This document shows, piece by piece, positions 1 through 5,977 of a DNA stretch of 6,608 nucleotides. The notes beneath the pieces were generated by a model, which worked only from the letters and a program-made list of their open reading frames with translations, was not told where the DNA came from and searched no databases. The stretch's first letter is position 1. Every line of letters starts with the position of its first letter. This DNA comes from Candidatus Levyibacteriota bacterium. GTDB taxonomy: Bacteria > Patescibacteriota > Microgenomatia > Levybacterales > UBA12049. The position numbers and the translations under genes are program-made. The stretch is from positions 1 to 6,608 of the forward strand of contig PRDT01000072.1 of the NCBI GenBank assembly GCA_003173995.1. Reading direction: 5' to 3'.

Positions 1-74
1 GTGGTAGCTCAGTTGGTTAGAGCGCCTCCCTGTCACGGAGGAGGTCGCGGGTTCGAGTCCCGTCCATCCCGCCA
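1..74 (+). tRNA. tRNA-Asp (anticodon GTC), 5' end cut off by the window
   Basis: This is an aspartate tRNA missing only its first three bases, which lie before the window. The anticodon arm is CCTCC (25-29), loop CTGTCAC (30-36) and GGAGG (37-41), which puts anticodon GTC at 32-34. The T arm reads GCGGG-TTCGAGT-CCCGT and is canonical. The visible 5' acceptor bases GTGG pair with the start of the 3' strand CCATCCC, with one G-T pair. The discriminator is G71 and a CCA end is encoded at 72-74. It is followed directly by a strong terminator, so it is the last gene of its transcript. Confidence 0.96.
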
Positions 75-75
75 G

Positions 76-110
76 AAATACTCAGCAAACGCTGAGTATT
101 TTTTTGTTTT
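76..110 (+). terminator. Rho-independent terminator after tRNA-Asp
   Basis: A perfect 10-base-pair stem (77-86 AATACTCAGC with 91-100 GCTGAGTATT) closes a four-base AAAC loop and runs into a T tract (99-105, then TTTT at 107-110). It begins two bases after the tRNA CCA end. It should end the tRNA-Asp transcript and insulate it from the LysM gene. It is the only convincing intrinsic terminator in the window. Confidence 0.93.
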
Positions 111-125
111 AAGAAAAAGTCACAC

Positions 126-153
126 TTGCATCAATGCTATAGTGTGCTATACT
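126..153 (+). promoter_or_regulatory. Predicted sigma70-type promoter of the LysM gene
   Basis: TTGCAT (126-131) and TATACT (148-153) are separated by 16 bases and lie just after the tRNA-Asp terminator. Transcription would start near 160, about 38 bases before the ATG at 198. A second -10-like hexamer, TATAGT, lies at 138-143 with a TG extension, but it has no good -35 partner. The two hexamers sit in a direct repeat GCTATA (136-141 and 146-151). The leader has no Shine-Dalgarno sequence. Confidence 0.6.
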
Positions 154-197
154 ACTCTTTAGCCAAACGTAATCTGCTCCAAGATCTTCAATATAGT

Positions 198-872
198 ATG
201 CCAAGAGGACGAAAAAAAGTAGCAACAAAAACTACCAAAAGAACAACTCGAAAAGCACGTAAAGTGATTGTTAGACCACAACGTAAATCATTTTCCAATC
301 CCTTCAAATGGACCGAATCCTACACCAGTCTTTTAATGGGAATTGTTGTCGTAATTGTTGCAGTGCTTTTTGTCGTCTCGCTTGTTAGACAGACCCATCA
401 CATTCAAGACACAAGTTCTATTAGCACTGCAGCAATACCAACAATTTCGGAGGGCACAACAGCTAACAATCAACCTCACCAGCAGACCTATGTTGTTAAA
501 GCAGGGGATGATTTGTGGAATATCGCAGAAAAATTTTATAAATCTGGCGATAATTGGGTAGATATTGCAAAGGCAAATAATTTATCTGATCCAAGTATGA
601 TCTTTTCAGGAAATGTCCTAATTATTCCAAAAGTAACACCAGCAGTTGCCACAGCTACGACAGAAGAGACTCAAATAACACCAACACCTGCTCCAACAAA
701 AACCTCTATTACTGGGGCTATCTATACAGTTCAACATGGTGACGACTTGTGGGATATTGCTGTCAGAGCTTATGGTGATGGCTATCAATGGACAAAGATA
801 GCTGATGCTAATGACCTTGCTAATCCAGGACTCATCCATGCAGACAATGTTCTCAAAATCCCCAGAAACTAA
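198..872 (+). CDS. Membrane-anchored protein with two LysM domains
   Basis: This 224-residue protein probably binds cell-wall glycan (peptidoglycan) from a membrane anchor. The N-terminal 37 residues are very rich in Lys and Arg and should be cytoplasmic. One hydrophobic segment (about 44-63) follows, then a Thr/Ser/Gln-rich stretch. LysM domain 1 is at about 97-145 (YVVKAGDDLWNIAEKFY onward) and domain 2 at about 176-223 (YTVQHGDDLWDIAVRAY onward), joined by a Pro/Thr linker containing PTPAPT. Both domains have the typical opening with a D-L-W-x-I-A core and end in an I-P motif. No hydrolase or other catalytic domain is present. I chose the ATG at 198. The frame stays open upstream to a TTG at 126, but that codon lies inside the predicted -35 box and would add residues unlike the basic start. 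LysM family membership is clear; the exact ligand and role are inferred. Confidence 0.88.
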   Translation: MPRGRKKVATKTTKRTTRKARKVIVRPQRKSFSNPFKWTESYTSLLMGIVVVIVAVLFVVSLVRQTHHIQDTSSISTAAIPTISEGTTANNQPHQQTYVVKAGDDLWNIAEKFYKSGDNWVDIAKANNLSDPSMIFSGNVLIIPKVTPAVATATTEETQITPTPAPTKTSITGAIYTVQHGDDLWDIAVRAYGDGYQWTKIADANDLANPGLIHADNVLKIPRN

Positions 873-899
873 TTGTGATTCTTCAGGCTATTTATATAT

Positions 900-1508
900 A
901 TGATTGAAATTACTCGTTCTTGTAGCCCAGATGTTGTCTTGTCTCTTCGTCGAACGTTAGCATCAGTTGGAGCGGAAAAAGTTGCTACTGTGGAAGATGC
1001 GCGGGCAATAGAGCGAAGAGGAAGATTTGCTTTTGTGGATCATACTGAAGGCGGTACAATGAGTCTTTCGTTTGAGGAAAAGTTAGCACAGGGGATTTTC
1101 CTAAAAGTTCCTTTCTACACGACAGAATATGTAGCTCCGGATGTCAGCGCTTTGGACCACTCTTGTGGATTTACTTCAGCATGGTATGAGTTGCGAGGAA
1201 ATGTTCTCTTCTCAATGTTGGAGATAGATCAAGAGCCACCATACTGGGCCAGAGAGTTAAAGCAAACTTTTATGCTAACAACAGCGCCACAAGTACTCGA
1301 GCATTATAGTACATCGCTTAGTTGTTCTTGTGGGTGTAACAGGCAAGCACAAATAGAGGAAATAAAGCGGATTATTGCACGGCCCGCTATTGATCAGGGT
1401 GAAGACGTGAGCGATAGAACACGGATTGATGAAAGGTTTCATCAGATACAACGACTTGTTGGGTTTCAGCCACCTGCTCCCACAGACATGTCAGTCATGA
1501 GTTTTTAA
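900..1508 (+). CDS. Hypothetical protein with a CxCxC cluster, unrecognised
   Basis: I do not recognise this 202-residue protein. It has no signal peptide or membrane segment and looks soluble. Visible traits are five cysteines (C8, C89, C142, C144, C146), the last three forming CSCGC, with a histidine at 87 near C89. These could make a metal site, but that is speculation. The centre (about 60-140) is rich in aromatic residues, the part after the cysteines is charged and probably helical, and the tail contains PPAP. The ATG at 900 follows an in-frame TGA at 876-878 and has no Shine-Dalgarno sequence. An AT-rich run (889-899, TATTTATATAT) precedes it and could be a -10 element, but no -35 fits at normal spacing. 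The gene could instead be read through from the LysM gene 27 bases upstream. Its G+C looks higher than its neighbours, with more GCG and CGG codons, so recent acquisition is possible. That it is a real gene is likely from its length and amino-acid make-up. Confidence 0.72.
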   Translation: MIEITRSCSPDVVLSLRRTLASVGAEKVATVEDARAIERRGRFAFVDHTEGGTMSLSFEEKLAQGIFLKVPFYTTEYVAPDVSALDHSCGFTSAWYELRGNVLFSMLEIDQEPPYWARELKQTFMLTTAPQVLEHYSTSLSCSCGCNRQAQIEEIKRIIARPAIDQGEDVSDRTRIDERFHQIQRLVGFQPPAPTDMSVMSF

Positions 1509-1514
1509 TCTTGC

Positions 1515-1543
1515 TTGAGAGTATTGGGTAACTTTGCTATAGT
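1515..1543 (+). promoter_or_regulatory. Predicted sigma70-type promoter of tRNA-Gly and the HAD-kinase genes
   Basis: TTGAGA (1515-1520) and TATAGT (1538-1543) are 17 bases apart, and TGC directly before the -10 makes it an extended -10. Transcription would start near 1550, about seven bases before the mature tRNA-Gly 5' end. No terminator separates the tRNA from the coding genes behind it, so the HAD and kinase genes are probably transcribed from here too. Confidence 0.75.
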
Positions 1544-1556
1544 GTAGCTATTATTT

Positions 1557-1628
1557 GCGGAAGTAGTTCACCGGTAGAATGTCTCCTTCCCAAGGAGAAG
1601 GTAGCGGGTCCGATTCCCGTCTTCCGCT
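1557..1628 (+). tRNA. tRNA-Gly (anticodon CCC), no encoded CCA
   Basis: The acceptor stem GCGGAAG (1557-1563) pairs perfectly with CTTCCGC (1621-1627), and the discriminator is T1628, the usual base for bacterial tRNA-Gly. The D arm is GTTC/GAAT with the loop G-G pair kept. The anticodon arm TCTCC-TTCCCAA-GGAGA (1582-1598) places CCC at 1589-1591. The T arm is GCGGG-TCCGATT-CCCGT, so the base usually made into pseudouridine 55 is C. After the discriminator comes CAG rather than CCA, so the end must be added by a CCA-adding enzyme, unlike the tRNA-Asp in this window. Only three bases separate it from the next start codon. Confidence 0.95.
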
Positions 1629-1631
1629 CAG

Positions 1632-2240
1632 ATGATAAAAGTTATCCTTTTTGATTTGGGAGAAGTAATCTTAACAAATGACTGGCATTATGATTGTCCA
1701 GAAAAGTTTGCCGCTTATACAGATGCTTTTGGTATAACAGATGATCAGATGGAAAATGGGTGGAAAGCTGCCTGGCCAGAATATGAGCTTGGCACTATTT
1801 CAGAAGATACATTTTGGGAGAAATTTCTTAAAGAAGCTGGAGCAAAAGAGATTGATGTAGAGAAAGCGAAAGCATTGTGGAAAAAATATTTTGGTGAGAA
1901 AAAGGAAATGTTTGCTGTTTTGGCAGAACTTAAAAAGAAATATATATTGGCAGTTGCGTCAAGTACAGGAAAAGAGTGGCTCTTATACAAAAGAGAAAAA
2001 TATAACCTTGACACCTATTTTAGTAGGTATTTTACAACCTGTGATTTGCATCTAAAGAAAACAGATAGTAAGTTTTTTCAACGAATCATACAAGAGCTAG
2101 ATGTTGCCCCAAGTGAAATTTTGATGGTAGATGATACACAAAAAGTGCTTGATGTAGCTGCAAGTGAAAAAATGCAAACTATTCATTTTGATACACCAGA
2201 TGCCTTTACAAAGCAGTTAAAAGACCTTGCAATCTTATGA
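1632..2240 (+). CDS. HAD-family phosphatase (subfamily IA, YihX-like)
   Basis: This 202-residue soluble enzyme should remove phosphate from a small molecule through an aspartyl-phosphate intermediate. Motif I is LFDLGEVI with the nucleophile D8. The position two residues later is Gly instead of the usual Asp, as in E. coli YihX (DLGNV), a glucose-1-phosphatase. A helical cap follows at about 16-95 with YELGTISEDTF, matching the cap of YihX-like proteins. Motif II is S110 (AVASST), motif III is K143 (LKKTDSKFF), and motif IV is D167-D168 (MVDDT). All catalytic positions but the D+2 are present. The start is fixed by motif I at residue 7. The ATG lies three bases after tRNA-Gly with no room for a promoter or Shine-Dalgarno sequence, so the gene must be co-transcribed with the tRNA. 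Its stop overlaps the next start (ATGA), which suggests translational coupling. The substrate is unknown. Confidence 0.9.
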   Translation: MIKVILFDLGEVILTNDWHYDCPEKFAAYTDAFGITDDQMENGWKAAWPEYELGTISEDTFWEKFLKEAGAKEIDVEKAKALWKKYFGEKKEMFAVLAELKKKYILAVASSTGKEWLLYKREKYNLDTYFSRYFTTCDLHLKKTDSKFFQRIIQELDVAPSEILMVDDTQKVLDVAASEKMQTIHFDTPDAFTKQLKDLAIL

Positions 2241-3313
2241 CCAAATTAGATTTATCTATCAGACAAAACGTTTTTTATTGGCAAACAGATAGAGAAATAA
2301 CTCCTGAAGATTTTGATAGAATTTTTCTCAAGCGCCACAGAATACAAGATGAAGAATTGCTACATATCCTAAAAAGAGGTATCCAATCAATACAGATAGA
2401 GACAATAGAGCTTATTCCTGCAGATGAAAATGTTGTGAAGGGAAATGTGAATGTTGTAAGAAAGATTATTATCAATGGGAATAATTACGTTGTGCGAATG
2501 CATCCAAAAGAAGTAAAAAATGGCTACTTTTATGTAGAAAAACTCCTCTTAGATAAAGCAAAAGAATATAGCCTACCTGTCCCACAAATTTTGGAGATAC
2601 ATGAAGCTACAAATGATGATGATATGGATTTTATTCTTATGACAACAGCTTCAGGAGTTACTATGGACGTGTATTTAAGTAAAGACCAGTCTCATGAAGA
2701 AAATCTTCTTATCAATGCTGGGAAAACTTTAGCTAAAGTACATGAAATAAAAGTGAATGGATTTGGACCATTTGATAACAAAAAGGCAAAAGAAAACATT
2801 TTAATTGGACTACATGCAACAAATAAGGAATTTATGATGACAGCATTGGAAGAAAATTTTCAACGTTTGATAAAACTTTCTGTTAGAACACATGAAGAAG
2901 TAGAAACAATGAAAAAGATTATGAATAGCTACTCTTTTGAGCCTGAAAATGGTTCAAGACTTATCCACAATGACTTTGCGGATTGGAATCTTCTCACAGA
3001 TGGAGATACTGTCACAGCAATTCTCGATTGGGATGAGGCATGTGGTGGCGATCCTATTGCAGATTTGGCATGTTGGTCAATGTTTTTTGATTTAGAGCGA
3101 TATAAAGCATTTTTAAGAGGTTATACAAGTGTGAGTAAACTACCAGAAGATTATGAGTTGCGATTTCATTACTATCGTCTTCGATATGCAATTTCAAAAA
3201 TGGCATTGAGAGCAAAAAGAGCAATTGTTGATACTTCAGACTTTGCAAAAAGTAAGTTAGAAGTTGGTAAAGTAGCGCTTGCTGAAGAGATGAAATGGTT
3301 TAAAAATCTATAA
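2237..3313 (+). CDS. Aminoglycoside-phosphotransferase (APH) family kinase
   Basis: This 358-residue protein has the eukaryotic-protein-kinase-like fold of the APH family and should transfer phosphate from ATP to a small molecule. The N lobe contains YVVRMHP (84-90), where an Arg stands at a strand position comparable to the ATP-binding strand, then E101 and PVPQILEIHE (114-123). The catalytic loop is HNDFADWN (244-251), with D246 as base and N251 for metal. The metal motif is ILDWDEA (262-268), with D264. GFGPF (175-179) and the layout of the N lobe recall hygromycin B phosphotransferase, but overall likeness is to a broad family that includes many non-resistance kinases. About 50 extra, charged residues precede the N lobe. 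The start overlaps the HAD stop by four bases, so kinase and phosphatase are probably made together. A natural metabolite is a likelier substrate than an antibiotic, but this cannot be settled here. No clear terminator follows; the convergent gene ends 13 bases on. Confidence 0.88.
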   Translation: MTKLDLSIRQNVFYWQTDREITPEDFDRIFLKRHRIQDEELLHILKRGIQSIQIETIELIPADENVVKGNVNVVRKIIINGNNYVVRMHPKEVKNGYFYVEKLLLDKAKEYSLPVPQILEIHEATNDDDMDFILMTTASGVTMDVYLSKDQSHEENLLINAGKTLAKVHEIKVNGFGPFDNKKAKENILIGLHATNKEFMMTALEENFQRLIKLSVRTHEEVETMKKIMNSYSFEPENGSRLIHNDFADWNLLTDGDTVTAILDWDEACGGDPIADLACWSMFFDLERYKAFLRGYTSVSKLPEDYELRFHYYRLRYAISKMALRAKRAIVDTSDFAKSKLEVGKVALAEEMKWFKNL

Positions 3314-3326
3314 AAAAGGTTATTTT

Positions 3327-4151
3327 CTAAAGTGTTTGATTCGTAGCTGCTTGTTCGGTGTGAATTATTTCCTGTAACTTCTTATGTAATTCAGGTGCTC
3401 CAGCACAAAAGGTAAAGTTATTTTTTGCTAGACTCAGAGGATTGGTATAGTCGATTTTATTACCATGAAATGTTGTGTGAATGCCTCCTGCCTCTTCAAT
3501 AAGAATTTGCTGAGCAACATTATCCCAAATTTTGCTAGTGAGATTTAGGAGTGCTCCATATTTTCCTTCAACCACCATTGCACAGTCAAATGCGCTATTG
3601 CTTGTTCGAAGATTGCGAATATTTAACACAATATCGCCAAGCAATTCAGACTCAGCATACGTGATATTTGGGTCTTCTTGATGACCATCTATTTGGTATG
3701 CAACAAGAGAAGAAGCTAAATTCATTTCAGATGTTACATGGACTTGCTGTCCATTGCACCAGGTTCCTTTTCCTTTTTCTGCTACGTAAGTTTTGTCAAA
3801 AGCAGGAAGACTCAGTCCTCCAGCAATAGGGGTGTTTCCATTAAGTAATCCTAGGTATATTCCAAAAGTAGGGACACCACTTGCAAAATTACTTGTTCCA
3901 TCAATGGGGTCAACTACCCAGGTATTTTGTCCTTGCATATCAATAACTCCTGCCTCTTCGTCAATAATATTGTCTTGGGGAAAGGTGCTTTGAATTTTTT
4001 CAACAATGAGCTTGCCTATCTCTACATCAGTTGCGGTGAGTACTTGGTTGTTGTCTTCTGCTTTGGTAACAGATGAAACTTTACCAAAATTTGCTTTAGC
4101 AATTACTGATGCCTCTGTGAGCACGTTTTTGATGAAGGAGGAGTAGTCCAT
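3327..4151 (-). CDS. Inositol monophosphatase family protein (SuhB-like)
   Basis: This 274-residue protein belongs to the Mg-dependent, lithium-sensitive phosphatase family (inositol monophosphatase, SuhB, histidinol phosphatase and relatives). The family's length is usually 260-280. Metal-binding motifs are complete: E65-E66 in IIDEEAG, where family members more often have G-E-E; DPIDGT at 81-86 inside WVVDPIDGTSNF; and WD at 209-210, followed by the EAGG signature at 220-223. TATD (39-42) matches the usual V-T-x-x-D element. The enzyme should hydrolyse a sugar, inositol or nucleotide phosphate; the exact substrate cannot be read from the sequence. The ATG is supported by an in-frame TAG four codons upstream and by a promoter whose -10 ends six bases before it. 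The gene converges on the kinase gene and is divergent from pyrG. With the HAD and APH genes it makes three phosphoryl-transfer genes in a row. Confidence 0.93.
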   Translation of the reverse strand: MDYSSFIKNVLTEASVIAKANFGKVSSVTKAEDNNQVLTATDVEIGKLIVEKIQSTFPQDNIIDEEAGVIDMQGQNTWVVDPIDGTSNFASGVPTFGIYLGLLNGNTPIAGGLSLPAFDKTYVAEKGKGTWCNGQQVHVTSEMNLASSLVAYQIDGHQEDPNITYAESELLGDIVLNIRNLRTSNSAFDCAMVVEGKYGALLNLTSKIWDNVAQQILIEEAGGIHTTFHGNKIDYTNPLSLAKNNFTFCAGAPELHKKLQEIIHTEQAATNQTL

Positions 4152-4157
4152 GTATTT

Positions 4158-4186
4158 AGCCTAAGTTCTTTTCAAACTTTTGTCAA
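4158..4186 (-). promoter_or_regulatory. Predicted leaderless promoter of the SuhB-like gene
   Basis: On the minus strand a consensus -35 TTGACA (4186 down to 4181) is followed, 17 bases later, by TAGGCT (4163 down to 4158). Six bases separate the -10 from the ATG at 4151, so transcription should begin at or next to the A of the start codon. There is no Shine-Dalgarno sequence, and none could fit in such a transcript. Confidence 0.72.
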
Positions 4187-4232
4187 TGTTATCTTGATAT
4201 ATAAAGTTACAGAAAAATACACAAATACCAAC

Positions 4233-4262
4233 TTGACTAATTGTCATAGTGTCTGCTAGAGT
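4233..4262 (+). promoter_or_regulatory. Predicted leaderless promoter of pyrG
   Basis: TTGACT (4233-4238) and TAGAGT (4257-4262) are 18 bases apart, with a TG-C extension (4254-4256) before the -10. Five bases lie between the -10 and the GTG start at 4268, so the transcript should begin at or just inside the start codon. The last three bases of the -10 region and beyond include an in-frame TAA (4262-4264), so translation cannot begin further upstream. Confidence 0.68.
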
Positions 4263-4267
4263 AAATC

Positions 4268-5941
4268 GTGCCCCAACGAAAAACACATAGCACAAAATAT
4301 ATTTTTGTTAGTGGGGGTCTTATTTCCGGAATAGGAAAAGGGACCACCGCTGCTTCCATCGCCCTTCTTCTCAAATCAGCAGGATACAAAGTGACCCCAA
4401 TAAAATTTGAGAATTACCTCAATCTTGACTCTGGAACAATTAATCCTATCGAACACGGAGATCCATTCCTGTGTGAAGATGGGACTGAGGCAGATATGGA
4501 TATTGGAAGCTATGAGAAATATCTTCACCAAGATATGGGGAAAGAGAATTTTGTGACAATGGGAAGAATTTATCAGACTGTTATTGAGAGGGAAAGAAGA
4601 TTTGAATATAACGGTGAAGATGTCGAAGCAATTCCTCATATTACTGATGAAATTCAGGCACGAATTCATCATGTTGGAAAAGTAACGGGTGCTGATATTG
4701 TGATAATCGAGCTTGGCGGAACAGCAGGTGAGTATCAAAATATTTTTTACTATGAAGCGTCTCGTATCATGTCTTGGAAACATCCAGGAGATGTCATTCA
4801 TGTCCATGTTAGCTATGTTCCGACGCCAAAGCATTTGGGAGAGCCCAAGACCAAACCAACACAACTTTCTGTTCGCACATTGAATTCTATGGGAATTCAG
4901 CCTGATTTTATTGTCGCCCGTTCTGAAAAATATCTCGATCAGAGGAGACGTGATAGATTTGCGCTTTTTTGTAATATGCACGAAGAGGATATTATCTCCA
5001 ATCCTGACATGAAGTCTTCATATGAAATTCCTATTGTCCTCCATGAGCAAGGGATGGAGAAAAAAATTCTCAAGAAGTTTGGACTTCCTGTAAAAGAGGC
5101 AGATATCTCTCAGTGGAAGAAATTAGTAGAGCGAATTGAATCTCCAAAGCCAAAGTCTATTGAAATTGCTATTGTTGGAAAGTATTTTGGAACAGGCGAG
5201 TATCAGCTTCGAGATGCATACGCAGCTTTATTTGATGCGATAGATCATGCGAGTTGGGCTGAGAATGTAGAAGTTACCACGCGTTGGGTGAGTGCAGAAA
5301 AAGTAGAAAAAGAAGGTGCAAAAAAAGTTATTGGAACTCCAGATGGCATTATTGTCCCAATTGGATGGGGAGAAAGAGGAGCAGAAGGAATGATACAAGC
5401 AGCGACCTACGCAAGGGAGCAAAAAATCCCCTATCTTGGTCTTTGTTATGGTATGCAGCTTGCTGTTGTTGCATATGCCCGCTCAGTCTTAGGATGGAAA
5501 GATGCGAATACTTCAGAGAATAATCTCCAGGGTAAGCATAATGTGATTCACCTTATTCCATCTCAAAAAGAACTTATGGAGAGGCGTGCTTATGGAGGCA
5601 CTATGCGACTTGGTAGTTGGGATGCAATTGTAAAGAAAGGAACGCAAGCCTTTGAATTTTATCAAAAATATGGTGGTCCAATTGATGTGAAGACAGGTCG
5701 TACTTCAGAGAGACATAGACACAGGTGGGAGTTTAATGATGAATTTGCCAAAGATTTGGAAAATGCTGGCCTTATTATTTCCGCACGATCAAAAGTTGAG
5801 AATTTGGTTGAGATTATTGAATTGCCAAAGTCAGTGCACCCTTTCTATATAGGCACACAAGGTCACCCTGAGTACAAAAGTAGACCACTTGCTCCGCACC
5901 CACTTTTCAGAGCATTTATTGCATCCTGCAAAACTCATTGA
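4268..5941 (+). CDS. pyrG: CTP synthase (glutamine-hydrolysing)
   Basis: CTP synthase turns UTP into CTP using ATP and ammonia released from glutamine. At 557 residues it is close to E. coli PyrG (545). The synthetase domain (about 1-290) has the P-loop GGLISGIGKGTTAAS with K24, K46, the acidic EDGTEADMDIG (70-80), IPHIT (122-126), E148 in ELGGT, and KTKPTQ (194-199). The glutamine amidotransferase domain (about 298-555) has the nucleophile C393 in GLCYGMQ and the H533/E535 pair in GHPEY, so the triad is complete. Several conserved segments differ from the common bacterial form: FENYLNLD replaces LDPYINVD, GGTAGEYQN replaces GGTVGDIES, and PIGWG replaces PGGFG in the oxyanion loop. The GTG at 4268 is the only standard start between an in-frame TAA (4262-4264) and the P-loop domain. 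The rplS promoter overlaps its stop codon. Confidence 0.97.
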   Translation: MPQRKTHSTKYIFVSGGLISGIGKGTTAASIALLLKSAGYKVTPIKFENYLNLDSGTINPIEHGDPFLCEDGTEADMDIGSYEKYLHQDMGKENFVTMGRIYQTVIERERRFEYNGEDVEAIPHITDEIQARIHHVGKVTGADIVIIELGGTAGEYQNIFYYEASRIMSWKHPGDVIHVHVSYVPTPKHLGEPKTKPTQLSVRTLNSMGIQPDFIVARSEKYLDQRRRDRFALFCNMHEEDIISNPDMKSSYEIPIVLHEQGMEKKILKKFGLPVKEADISQWKKLVERIESPKPKSIEIAIVGKYFGTGEYQLRDAYAALFDAIDHASWAENVEVTTRWVSAEKVEKEGAKKVIGTPDGIIVPIGWGERGAEGMIQAATYAREQKIPYLGLCYGMQLAVVAYARSVLGWKDANTSENNLQGKHNVIHLIPSQKELMERRAYGGTMRLGSWDAIVKKGTQAFEFYQKYGGPIDVKTGRTSERHRHRWEFNDEFAKDLENAGLIISARSKVENLVEIIELPKSVHPFYIGTQGHPEYKSRPLAPHPLFRAFIASCKTH

Positions 5942-5966
5942 GAAATTAGAAAAAATACGCTATAAT
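5938..5966 (+). promoter_or_regulatory. Predicted promoter of rplS, overlapping the pyrG stop codon
   Basis: TTGAGA (5938-5943) includes the pyrG TGA stop (5939-5941), and a perfect TATAAT follows after 17 bases (5961-5966). It is the best promoter match in the window. Transcription would start near 5973, leaving a leader of about five bases before the ATG at 5978, too short for a Shine-Dalgarno sequence. It would give the ribosomal protein gene expression independent of pyrG. Confidence 0.82.
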
Positions 5967-5977
5967 AGAGCTCAACT

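Noticed and set aside
126..197. An N-terminal extension of the LysM protein from TTG at 126
   Set aside because: The TTG is part of the best -35 box, transcription would start after it, and the added residues look unlike a natural start. ATG at 198 gives a typical basic N terminus.
873..899. A promoter for the hypothetical gene (TTGTGA at 873-878 with the TATATA run)
   Set aside because: Spacing that gives a usable -10 would place transcription start after the ATG at 900, and closer -10 choices leave a spacer of only 10-14 bases.
1484..1510. Possible terminator after the hypothetical gene (CATG-TCAGT-CATG, then AGTTTTT)
   Set aside because: The stem has only four base pairs and lies within the coding sequence; too weak to call.
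1632..2240. The Gly at the D+2 position of the HAD protein as a sign of an inactive enzyme
   Set aside because: YihX-type HAD phosphatases naturally have DLGNV at this place and are active, so the change fits its subfamily.
3302..3330. Bidirectional terminator between the convergent kinase and SuhB-like genes
   Set aside because: The 13-base gap is A/T-rich but forms no convincing GC-containing stem.
4376..4981. A 201-codon open frame on the minus strand inside pyrG
   Set aside because: It lies wholly opposite the clearly real pyrG, has no recognisable domain and a random-looking composition rich in Cys, Ile and Asn. It is a reverse-strand shadow.
5284..5523. A 79-codon plus-strand frame inside pyrG
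   Set aside because: It is a shifted frame of the amidotransferase domain; the pyrG frame here carries the catalytic cysteine.
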